Source: Clostridium estertheticum
GTDB taxonomy: Bacteria; Bacillota; Clostridia; Clostridiales; Clostridiaceae
NCBI RefSeq assembly: GCF_011065935.2
Contig: NZ_JAAMNH020000001.1
Coordinates: forward strand, 517,001 to 581,000
Length of the DNA stretch: 64,000 bases
Direction of reading: 5' to 3'
Part shown: positions 1 to 7,488 of the stretch, one piece after another
How positions within the stretch are numbered: position 1 is the stretch's first letter
How the letters are laid out: the number at the start of each line of letters is the position of its first letter
The notes under the pieces: model-generated
What the model was told of the DNA's origin: nothing
The model's database searches: none
The model's input: only the letters and a program-made list of their open reading frames with translations
Program-made: the position numbers and the translations under genes

Positions 1-1229
1 TAGCAATTATTTGTCCAACACAAAAACTTTTATCACGGAAAATTTCTATTAAAAAAAAGAAAGAGCTAAATATAACTGGCATAATTACTTTCGCTGTCTT
101 TGTTCTCAGTGTTGTCTATATGAATGAATATCAAACATTTATTTACAGAGGCGGCATGTTACTAATTTGCTTAAATACAGCTGTACTTATAGTTTGTATT
201 TCCCATAGAAACAGCTATTTAAGTGGTTTATTTTCTTGGAAGCCGCTGCGCTGGGTTGGAAAAAGATCCTATGGGATTTATCTTTGGCATTACCCTATCA
301 TTGTTTTGAGTACTCCTGTCCATGAAATTGGGAATATACCCTACTGGCGTATGTGCATGCAGCTGGTAATTACGTTTATTATTGCAGAGCTTTCATACCG
401 TTTTATAGAAATGCCTATACGAAAATATGGATTTCGCGGATTCCTTAGAAAATATAGATCCACTAATACTTTTAAGAGAAGAAGGATAGCTTTCACCACA
501 ATAACTTCATTATTAATTGTTTTTTTTATGATTGGGTGTGATCTCCATATCAGTACTATCTCAACAAGTGCTGGACAACAAATTGATATGCCTCAGTCAT
601 CTCAATCTGAAAAAATAACAAACAATAAAGATGCATCAATTAGTACAAATACAGATATAAGCTCTGACAAAAACAATGAGGTAAGTACAAATACAGATAT
701 AAGTTCTGATAAAAATAATGAGTCTAGTTCTTCAACTAAAACTAAAGCTAAATCTAAATCCTATAACGGAATACTTGCTATAGGAGATTCTATCATGTTG
801 GACATTGAACCACGGTTGACAGAAATGTATCCAAACATTACAGTTGATGGTAAGGTTGGAAGGCAATTAAGTCAAGTGATTGAACCTCCATCAGCTTATA
901 AAACTTTTAATGATCCAAATAAAGCTGTAATTATTGAACTGGGCACAAATGGTTATTTTACAGATAAGCAGCTTGATAGTTTACTCAACCATTTTTCTGA
1001 AGCACATATTTTTTTAGTAAACATACGGGTCCCAAGACAATGGGAAAATGAAGTGAATAAAGTAATAGATAGAAAAGCTAAAGAAAATAAAAATATAACT
1101 CTAATTGATTGGCATTCAGCTTCAATTAATAACCCAGAATACTTTTCATCTGACGGTGTGCATTTGCAGCCTAAAGGGATTGAAGCGTTAACATCCTTAA
1201 TAGATCAGGCATTAATAAATCAAGATTAA
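1..1229 (+). CDS. OatA-like peptidoglycan O-acetyltransferase, C-terminal part (5' end outside window)
   Basis: The reading frame is open from the left edge, so this is the 3' part of a larger gene. The first ~150 visible residues are hydrophobic helices of an acyltransferase-3 membrane domain, including GKRSYGIYLWHYPI. A last membrane segment is followed by a Ser/Asn/Asp-rich linker holding two copies of STNTDISSDKNNE, then an extracellular SGNH-type esterase domain: GDSIML (nucleophile Ser), ELGTNG (block III) and SSDGVHL (catalytic Asp/His). This two-domain layout matches OatA, which acetylates N-acetylmuramate and blocks lysozyme. The sigV-rsiV pair downstream strongly supports that role, since Bacillus subtilis has sigV-rsiV-oatA together. 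Some other surface polysaccharide acetyltransferase remains possible. Confidence 0.85.
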   Translation, partial: AIICPTQKLLSRKISIKKKKELNITGIITFAVFVLSVVYMNEYQTFIYRGGMLLICLNTAVLIVCISHRNSYLSGLFSWKPLRWVGKRSYGIYLWHYPIIVLSTPVHEIGNIPYWRMCMQLVITFIIAELSYRFIEMPIRKYGFRGFLRKYRSTNTFKRRRIAFTTITSLLIVFFMIGCDLHISTISTSAGQQIDMPQSSQSEKITNNKDASISTNTDISSDKNNEVSTNTDISSDKNNESSSSTKTKAKSKSYNGILAIGDSIMLDIEPRLTEMYPNITVDGKVGRQLSQVIEPPSAYKTFNDPNKAVIIELGTNGYFTDKQLDSLLNHFSEAHIFLVNIRVPRQWENEVNKVIDRKAKENKNITLIDWHSASINNPEYFSSDGVHLQPKGIEALTSLIDQALINQD

Positions 1230-1244
1230 TATTTTATTTAACTT

Positions 1245-1272
1245 AACAACTTTTTTATACTGCTTAAACGTC
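1245..1272 (+). promoter_or_regulatory. Possible ECF (SigV-type) promoter upstream of sigV
   Basis: An AAC-containing, T-rich -35-like block (AACAAC then T6) is followed 18 bases later by CGTC, the -10 core used by SigV/SigW-type ECF factors. The usual spacer is nearer 16, so the match is imperfect. If real, it would give sigV the autoregulation known in B. subtilis. Confidence 0.3.
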
Positions 1273-1416
1273 TATTATATTAGAGAACAGATATGGTACC
1301 TATCTGGAAAGTTCATATTAAATTATTATGCATTGTGTAGAATTTAAAGAAAGAAGGACAATTTTTAATAAAGTATGCATATTTATCAAGACATAACAAA
1401 GGAGTTTGTGTTATCC

Positions 1417-1893
1417 ATGGAGAAGAATTGCTTGCAACAAGAAATAGCTGAGTATGTTATTAGATATAAGGAAAATCACTATAGGTTAGCATATAGTTAT
1501 GTGAAGAATGCTGATGATGCGATGGACATTGTCCAAGAATCTATATATAAGGCAATTGCCTCTATAGACTCACTTAAATCATCCAGCAGCATTAAGACCT
1601 GGTTTTACAGGATTATTGTAAATACATCACTGGATTTCCTTAGAAAACAAAGAAAGGTAAGTGTCGTAGAAGATGAGACCATGCTGAGGCTAGACTCAGG
1701 AGTTCTTGATGAGTATGAAAACTTTGATTTACAAAGGGAATTGGATAATCTACCGGATGACTATCGTACGATAATAAAGCTACGATATTTTGAGGATCTG
1801 AAGATAGGTGAAATTGCAGAAATTCTTAACGAAAATCTCAGTACAGTAAAATCTCGATTATATAAAGCACTTGAAATATTAAAATTGAAGTGA
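1417..1893 (+). CDS. sigV: ECF RNA polymerase sigma factor, SigV type
   Basis: A 158-residue sigma-70 family ECF factor. Region 2 is visible as YRLAYSYVKNADDAMDIVQE and the helix SIKTWFYRIIVNTSLDFLRK. Region 4 (about residues 105-155) holds LPDDYRTIIKLRYFEDLKIGE and the recognition helix NLSTVKSRLYKALEILK. The frame opens at 1375, but AAAGGAG lies at 1398-1404, so I prefer the ATG at 1417. It precedes rsiV by 22 bases and follows the OatA-like gene. By family knowledge it is held at the membrane by RsiV and freed when lysozyme is sensed, switching on cell-wall modification genes. The name rests on the neighbours; the sequence alone says only ECF sigma factor. Confidence 0.88.
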   Translation: MEKNCLQQEIAEYVIRYKENHYRLAYSYVKNADDAMDIVQESIYKAIASIDSLKSSSSIKTWFYRIIVNTSLDFLRKQRKVSVVEDETMLRLDSGVLDEYENFDLQRELDNLPDDYRTIIKLRYFEDLKIGEIAEILNENLSTVKSRLYKALEILKLK

Positions 1894-1915
1894 AGGAAGA
1901 CGAGGTGGTTTAATT

Positions 1916-2818
1916 ATGAAAAATAAAAATATAAAGGAACTTAAAAAGGAATATATGGAGGTTCCTATCCCCGATGAATTAGATTTTTTAGTAAAAAAAG
2001 CCTTAAAAGATAGTGGCGCTTATAAAAAGAAAGGAAATTGGGCTACTAAAGGATTAGGTATAGCAGCTGCTGCAGTGATTTTAGCTGTAGGTATAACTAC
2101 AGTTGGGGTTAATACTAATCAAGCATTTGCGTCTACTTTATCAAAGGTACCTATATTAGGTAGTCTCATAAAGGTTGTGACTTTTAGAGAATATAATGTA
2201 AATGAAAACACATATAAAGCAGATATAAAGGTACCTTCTGTAAAAGGTTTGGATAACAATAAAGCATTAGAAAACAGCCTAAATGAAAAATATGTTACAG
2301 AAAATAAAAAGCTATATGAAGCCTTTATGGCTGATATGGAAAAACTAAAGAAAAATGAAGGTGGTCATTTAGGTATAAAGAGTGGATATGAAGTAAAAAC
2401 AGATACAGATAATATACTATCAATAAAACGTTATTCTGCAAGTACTGTAAATAGTTATTCGAGTACTAAGTACGATACTATAGATAAGAAGAATCAAGTT
2501 TTAATTACTTTGCCAAGCTTATTTAAAGATGATAGTTATGTGAAAATAATAAGTGATAACATCAAGAAACAAATGATTCAACAAAACAACGCTGATAGCA
2601 GTAAGCATTTTTGGGTAGAAGGTATAGAAAAGAATCCTAATTTGTGCGTATTTAAAGAAATCTCTAAAGAGCAAAACTTCTATATTAATTCAGAAAACAA
2701 ATTAGTGATTTGTTTTGATAAATATGAAGTTGCACCAGGAGCTATGGGAAGCCCAGAGTTTGTAATTGCAACTGACATAATATCTAATGTATTAGTAGGT
2801 AATGAGTATATAAAATAA
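1916..2818 (+). CDS. rsiV: RsiV-type anti-sigma factor / lysozyme receptor
   Basis: A 300-residue single-pass membrane protein. It has a short cytoplasmic N-terminus expected to bind the sigma factor, a membrane segment at about residues 45-65 (GLGIAAAAVILAVGITTVGV), then an extracytoplasmic part with the DUF4163/DUF3298 layout of RsiV (LITLPSLFKDDSYVKIIS and FYINSENKLVICFDKYEVAP). Just after the membrane segment, NQAFAS resembles a type I signal peptidase site. That fits the known mechanism, in which lysozyme binding exposes RsiV to signal peptidase and then to an intramembrane protease, releasing SigV. It is preceded by GACGAGGTGG, a usable ribosome binding site, and is probably co-transcribed with sigV. 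Confidence 0.85.
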   Translation: MKNKNIKELKKEYMEVPIPDELDFLVKKALKDSGAYKKKGNWATKGLGIAAAAVILAVGITTVGVNTNQAFASTLSKVPILGSLIKVVTFREYNVNENTYKADIKVPSVKGLDNNKALENSLNEKYVTENKKLYEAFMADMEKLKKNEGGHLGIKSGYEVKTDTDNILSIKRYSASTVNSYSSTKYDTIDKKNQVLITLPSLFKDDSYVKIISDNIKKQMIQQNNADSSKHFWVEGIEKNPNLCVFKEISKEQNFYINSENKLVICFDKYEVAPGAMGSPEFVIATDIISNVLVGNEYIK

Positions 2819-2921
2819 ATATTAGAAATCTTGAATGCTTTATTACAATAGTCCAAAGAAATATATTAAGAATGAACGATGTTATCTATTTGGTTTTCTT
2901 ATTAAAGTATATAAAAAATGG

Positions 2922-2940
2922 CTTACTTCAAGGAGGTAAG
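2922..2940. terminator. Short hairpin after rsiV
   Basis: CTTACTTC and GAGGTAAG can pair (one G-U) around a 3-base loop and are followed by TCTATTTTTA. This is a weak terminator candidate for the sigV-rsiV unit. Confidence 0.35.
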
Positions 2941-2973
2941 TCTATTTTTATATCTATTTAGCAGCAACTTAAG

Positions 2974-3029
2974 AAGTCTTCGTTATAACCGTTACGGTGA
3001 ACCGTACCATAAATAACGTAGACTTTTTT
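2974..3029 (+). terminator. Branched inverted repeat ending in a T-run
   Basis: Nested complementary blocks are visible: AAGTC/GACTT outside, GTTAT/ATAAC inside, and a central ACCGTTACGGT self-complementary hairpin. GACTT leads directly into TTTTTT. Likely the main terminator of the sigV-rsiV transcript. Confidence 0.5.
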
Positions 3030-3044
3030 GTGTGTTAGTAATTT

Positions 3045-3341
3045 ATGGTTTTATTAAAAAAGGTATTTTTATATTTGAGTCTAATAAGTGATATGGCAGT
3101 TGATTTTAATATATCATTAATCAATAAAGAATTTCAGTATTTAGACTTATTATTCAAAAATATAGATAGTAAATTTGGAACGCAGGTTGTTGAATGTGTA
3201 TGTTGTAAAAAAAATGAAAATTACAAAGGCCAAGGGTTTCTAATTGACCATAAATATATTGATGAAGTGTGCTTTAAGAACTACATTGGTAAATGGCTCT
3301 GTTCTCAAGAATGCAAAGAGAGCTTTAATGGATGGAAGTAA
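3045..3341 (+). CDS. Small cysteine-rich hypothetical protein
   Basis: A 98-residue frame that I do not recognise. The second half carries CVCC, a later Cys (EVCF) and CSQEC, a spacing that could bind zinc. There is no convincing ribosome binding site before the ATG at 3045, nor before the internal ATG opening MAVDFN, so the start is uncertain. It may be the tail of a longer broken gene. It lies just upstream of a recombinase scrap, at the edge of accessory DNA. Confidence 0.35.
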   Translation: MVLLKKVFLYLSLISDMAVDFNISLINKEFQYLDLLFKNIDSKFGTQVVECVCCKKNENYKGQGFLIDHKYIDEVCFKNYIGKWLCSQECKESFNGWK

Positions 3342-3394
3342 GATTATATATACAAAACTAAGTAAAAGATTATATTAAAGATGTGGGTTAATAG

Positions 3395-3822
3395 GCAAGG
3401 ATTGAGAAAATTGATAAGCAGATTAATAATAGAGTTAGTGCAATTATGCAAGGATTTGCGCATGAGGGGTTTAAAACAAAGATGGATGACTTAAAGGATA
3501 GAAAAACTAAACTTGAAGTTACACTAAAAGAGAAAGAAAATAGAAGTCAAGCTCCTAAGATAACAGAAGAGCTGGTAAAGAATTTGTTTTCAATGTTCAG
3601 AGGCTTTGTAACAGAGCGGAATATGCCAGAGTATAAGAAATAATACAGAATTATGCTGATAAAGTAATTGTTTATAAAGACCTCGTTGAAGTAATATTCA
3701 ACGTGGTCTTTGATTTTTTGAAGAATAAAGAAAGTATAATAATCAAGTATTCTGTAAAGAAGACTTTCTATTTGAGAGGTATAGAAATATTGCTTAATTA
3801 CAAATACAAGAAGTATATATGA
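3395..3822 (+). pseudogene. C-terminal remnant of a large serine recombinase (frameshifted)
   Basis: The frame opens after a TAG with ARIEKIDKQINNRVSAI, then QGFAHEGFKTKMDDLKDRK, the coiled-coil typical of the C-terminal part of large serine recombinases. It stops at 3643. Shifting one base restores the family's end: IIQNYADKVIVYKDLVEVIF and FDFLKNKES, running to the TGA at 3820-3822. The catalytic N-terminal domain and the recombinase domain are absent. This is a dead remnant of an integrated element and it borders the TIR/SIR2 region. Confidence 0.75.
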
Positions 3823-3929
3823 ATATTAAATTAATAAAACAAAAAAAGTAAATGGCAATTTGGTAAACATTGAAATATTAAAAAAATAATAGTATAATAG
3901 TATAAAAATGTATTTAAATGGAGGGTATA

Positions 3930-5099
3930 ATGGAAGGTATAATGGAAGAAAATAAAGAAAATAAGCAGATATTAAAGGAAATATGTAATAAGAAACCAAG
4001 AAACCGAATAAGTCAAACAGATATACCACTATATACACTTAAACAAGCATTAGTAGTGCCAAAGGCTATTTTAGATAATTTTGCTGGAAGACCTATAGCC
4101 CCAATTCAGGTTGCATTAGCTTTAAATATATCGCCAGGAAGTACTAATTGGAGATATTTAGCAGGTGCTTCAACGGCTTATGGTCTCACAAATGGAGGTT
4201 ATAATTCAAAGGATATTTCTTTGACTGATTTGGGAAAAAGGATAATAGCACCTCTAGAAGAAGGAAAAGATATAACTGCAATTATAGAAGCTGTTTTAAA
4301 ACCAACACTATTAAATAAATTTTATAATAGCTATAATAATGCAAAGTTTCCTAAAGACAATATCGCAGAAAGTGTATTAGTTAGTATGGGTGTGCCAATA
4401 GAAAAAGTTAAAAATGTGTTGGGTTTAGTAAAAGATAATGGTGAATTTGCAGATATTATTGCTGATACTAAAAATGGGTGGTTTGTATTTATTAATCCTG
4501 AGCGGGTTGTAGCAAGTGAGAGTGATTATTCTGGTCAAGAGGAAGAATGTAAATTTGAAGATGATATTATGAAAGAAGAACCAGATGAGATTATACCAGA
4601 TGTAGTGCTACAAAGAATGAATATAAAAAAGGAAGAAAATAAAATACAACCTATTCAAGATTATGTAAAACCTTTGAAACAAAAGGTTTTTATTTCACAT
4701 GGTAAGAATAAAAAAATTGTTGAGCAGTTAAAGGAACTATTGACTTTTGGACAATTTGAACCAGTAGTTTCTGTTGAACGAGAAACTACTGCAATACCTG
4801 TACCAGAAAAAGTGTTTTCTGATATGTCTGAATGCCAGGCTGGAATTATTCATATTGAAGGAGAAATTAAACTTCTTGATGAGAAAGGAAATGAGCATCA
4901 TAAGATTAATGAGAATGTTTTGATAGAAATTGGTGCAGCAATAGCTTATTATAAGAAAAAGGTCACCTTACTTTGTCAAAAGGGTGTGGTGCTTCCTTCA
5001 AATTTACAAGGGTTATATAGATGCGAATATGAAGGGGAACAATTAGATTATCCAGCAACAATGAAATTACTTAAAACATTTAATGAGTTTAGGAATTAA
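3930..5099 (+). CDS. TIR-like-domain protein with N-terminal helical/winged-helix region; candidate anti-phage effector
   Basis: About 389 residues. Three in-frame ATGs (3918, 3930, 3942) lie in a repeated ATGGARGGTATA sequence. GGAGGG at 3920-3925 best serves the ATG at 3930. Roughly residues 30-170 are helical, with features of a DNA-binding-like fold (VALALNISPGSTNWRYLAGA and ISLTDLGKRIIAPLEEG). After an acidic linker, the last ~135 residues match the predicted nucleotide-binding TIR-like family (PF10137, seen in CBASS Cap12): KVFISHGKNKKIVEQL, VVSVERETTAIPVPEKV, NENVLIEIGAAIAYYKKKV and LQGLYRCEYEG. TIR-like domains of this kind are NAD-degrading effectors in phage defence. No CD-NTase lies next to it here, so any trigger is unknown. 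It seems intact while all its neighbours are broken. Confidence 0.78.
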   Translation: MEGIMEENKENKQILKEICNKKPRNRISQTDIPLYTLKQALVVPKAILDNFAGRPIAPIQVALALNISPGSTNWRYLAGASTAYGLTNGGYNSKDISLTDLGKRIIAPLEEGKDITAIIEAVLKPTLLNKFYNSYNNAKFPKDNIAESVLVSMGVPIEKVKNVLGLVKDNGEFADIIADTKNGWFVFINPERVVASESDYSGQEEECKFEDDIMKEEPDEIIPDVVLQRMNIKKEENKIQPIQDYVKPLKQKVFISHGKNKKIVEQLKELLTFGQFEPVVSVERETTAIPVPEKVFSDMSECQAGIIHIEGEIKLLDEKGNEHHKINENVLIEIGAAIAYYKKKVTLLCQKGVVLPSNLQGLYRCEYEGEQLDYPATMKLLKTFNEFRN

Positions 5100-5157
5100 T
5101 AGAATAGATAATTAATAAAAAACAAACAAGCAATGTTAAGAAGAAAGGACATCGTTA

Positions 5158-5944
5158 TGGATAGAGATGAAGTATTGAAAAAAATATCGGAGTCATTAAT
5201 TTTTGGGAATTTGGGTTATTAAGTTTACTTCTAAAAGAATCTACTACAATATTTATTGGTTATGGATTAGGAGATTTTAATGTGTTAACTGAAGTTGATT
5301 GGGCAAATAATGTCCTTGTAAACTACAATAATGATTATCCGCATTATTTAATACAAGTTGTTTATAAAGAGGATAACCCAGCTGACAACCCATATGAAAG
5401 TGGTAATGGAGTTATTATTATAGAAACAAACAATCTAAATAACTTCATGATAGAATTAAATGAATTTCATAATAAGGAACTTACTCAGTATAATTTAGAA
5501 ATTAGCAAAACAGCTAATTTCAGAGCGGAACTAGTTTCTGCTTCTAAGTGTGACTTTGATAGATTTATTGATGATGATGTTGTTAGATTTAATATATTGG
5601 ATAAGTTTAATATGTGTAGAATAGAAACTTCTTCCGCGTTTTTAACTTTCTTAACAAGTTGATTAGATGTTTCTTGGGAAAGGACTAGACCTAAAGGTGC
5701 ATTTAGCGCTTATGCAGATGTATTAAAAGTAATCATCGATATATTTAGTCTTATAAATGATAAGATATTTCCAGAAGTTATATTAAACTATATAGTTTCA
5801 TCCTTTGACGGACTGGCTTTTCATATAGGTAAAGGTTATGGTGATAGTTATGTTGCATACGAGTATTCGGATAAAAATAAATCAAGAATAACACCATATA
5901 TGTTAGAGTATTTAAAAACTTATGCCGATATATGTGGCATATAA
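5158..5944 (+). pseudogene. SIR2-family protein, internally deleted and with an in-frame stop
   Basis: The start has a ribosome binding site (GAAAGGA) and MDRDEVLKKISESLIFGNLG, the usual beginning of defence-type SIR2 proteins just before the NAD-binding FIGAGF motif. The frame then breaks near 5215 and resumes in another frame as GLLSLLLKESTTIFIGYGLG then DFNV, which is the late SIR2-domain motif. Most of the SIR2 fold is therefore missing. The rest reads in one frame to 5944, except for a TGA at 5660-5662. Beyond that stop the protein sense continues (RPKGAFSAYADVLKVIIDIF). Intact relatives deplete NAD during phage infection. This copy cannot make an active enzyme. Confidence 0.7.
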
Positions 5945-5967
5945 AAATAAAGAATTTATTATAATTT

Positions 5968-6000
5968 GTGGGTTTCACCTACCACGCTTCGCCTCCACCA
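5968..6000 (+). repeat. tmRNA-tail-like sequence (possible old attachment site)
   Basis: GTGGGTTTCACCTACCAC is followed by TTCGCCTCCACCA at 5988-6000. The 13-base tail is identical to that at 42695-42707 and matches the last 12 bases of the tmRNA end at 30546-30557. The preceding bases resemble a decayed T-arm. It abuts the recombinase remnant exactly where that family's conserved QEESRS begins. Confidence 0.45.
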
Positions 6001-6991
6001 AGAAGAAAGCCGTAGTATTTCAGAAAACGTTACATGGGGCCAGCGCAAGAGGCTTGCTGATGGTAAGGTAAGCATGCCCTATGGACAGTTCCTTGGATAT
6101 GAAAAAGGTGAAGATGCCATACCTAAAATTGTAGAAAAGGAAGCCGCAGTTGTGAGGTTGATTTATAAACTTTTCCTTGAGGGAAAGACACCAGCAGGTA
6201 AAGAGATTTGACAGCCTAGCACAGTACTGAGCATACTTAAAAATGAAAAGTATAAAGGTGATGCTATGCTACAAAAAAGCTTTACTGTGGATTTTCTTAC
6301 GAAGGAAAAGAAGGTTAATAAGGGAGAAATCCCTCAGTATTATGTTGAAAACAGCCATCCTGCAATTATTACTCCAGAGGTATTTGACCTGGTTCAACAT
6401 GAATTTAATAAACGCAAAAACGTCAAGGGTTATAAAACAGGAGGAGAATGTTTTTCAGGAAAAACCATCTGTGGTGAGTGCGGTAGCTTCTACGGGAGTA
6501 AGGTGTGGCACTCAACCAGCAAATACCGAAGGATGATATGGCAGTGCAACGCAAAATTCAAAAACGATAAAAAATGTGGCACACCTCATCTTTACGAGGA
6601 TACTTTAAAACTCGCCTTTACTGAGGCCTTTAATAACATTCTTGAAAACAAAGAAGAAATATTACAAGGCTATGAAGCTATAATTCAAGCATTGACCGAT
6701 ACTTCAAAGCTTGATAAGGAGAGTGTAAAGCTACAGAGTGAAACTGAGGTTGTTAATGAACTGCTCCAAAAGTGTGTGGAGGAAAATGCTCATAGCGCAT
6801 TAGACCAAGCGGAATATGAAGAACGTTACAAAGCCTTAGCAGAGAGATATGGAAATATAAAAAATGGGATTGAGGGGATAAATGAAAAGCGTCTTGAACG
6901 AAGAGCTAAACAAGAAAACATTGTGACTTTTATTAAAGAGCTTGAACAAAGAGAATATATTGTGGATTTTTTTATTATAAATCGAATATAA
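5985..6991 (+). pseudogene. Large serine recombinase lacking the catalytic domain, with a Trp-to-stop mutation
   Basis: One frame gives HQEESRSISENVTWGQRKRL, then the recombinase domain (MPYGQFLGYEKGEDA and VVRLIYKLFLEGKTP), an in-frame TGA at 6209-6211, and QPSTVLSILKNEKYKGDAML. The TGA sits where relatives have Trp (W-x-P-S-T-V), so a TGG to TGA change is the simplest cause. A zinc ribbon (CGECGSFYGS ... CNAKFKNDKKC) and a coiled-coil follow. The C-terminus is cut at FFIINRI, before the usual last strand. The N-terminal resolvase domain with the active-site Ser is missing. It once moved an integrative element; now it is dead. Confidence 0.8.
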
Positions 6992-7113
6992 GTGAAGTAT
7001 AGTGTTTAAATGTAAATATTGTAATATGGTTGATGTTTGAACGTATGGTGTTATAAACACTCTTCATTACCAACATCCTCTAATAGTTAAAATTTTTTAA
7101 TTGTTGCAGAGGC

Positions 7114-7364
7114 TTAATTAAAAAACTGTAGTTTTTCAGTGGCCTCTGGCTCAGGTGGTCCAAACGCATCACTTTCTAAAACTCCAATACCATTTTGTAC
7201 CCTTCTGAAAACCTTTCAAGGGTATCAATTACCTCCACATTTGATATTTCAGGTTCCGGCTGTTTACGAGCCAACTGGGGAGTCTGTAAGTAGATAACCT
7301 CTTGCTCTTGTGTGTCAGAATACTTTATCAGCTTTCTTTTAACGCCTCTTAACATAATATACAC
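7114..7364 (-). pseudogene. Frameshifted small protein, unknown function
   Basis: On the minus strand, 62 residues from an ATG at 7364 end at a TAG (7176-7178) after YKMVLEF. A shift there restores ESDAFGPPEPEATEKLQFFN, ending at TAA 7114-7116. The central part (ARKQPEPEISNVEVIDTLER) is acidic and hydrophilic. I do not recognise the family. It lies just beyond the recombinase remnant, so it may be element cargo. Confidence 0.4.
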
Positions 7365-7390
7365 ATTTTTTCAAATTGATATATTAATTA

Positions 7391-7420
7391 AAGTTACTAT
7401 AGGACTCCTTATAGTAACTT
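7391..7420. terminator. Perfect 10-bp inverted repeat downstream of the CocE-type gene
   Basis: AAGTTACTAT and ATAGTAACTT face each other around AGGACTCCTT, followed on the minus strand by TTAATTAAT. A second inverted repeat (TGAGTCCC ... GGGACTCA, about 7440-7481) lies between this and the gene. Probably the terminator of the minus-strand hydrolase gene. Confidence 0.5.
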
Positions 7421-7488
7421 ACCCACTGGGATTATTTTGCTGAGTCCCACCAGCGGAATTTGCACACTTGACGGGACTCAAACTTTCA

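Noticed and set aside
2955..2975. tmRNA tag-like sequence TTTAGCAGCAACTTAA
   Set aside because: It looks briefly like an ALAA-stop tag, but the frame is wrong and no tmRNA domain surrounds it. It lies between two terminator hairpins.
5158..5944. TGA read as selenocysteine or Trp in the SIR2-like gene and the recombinase
   Set aside because: There is no SECIS-like hairpin directly after either TGA that I can see. Both genes have other lesions, and many genes nearby use TGA as a stop.
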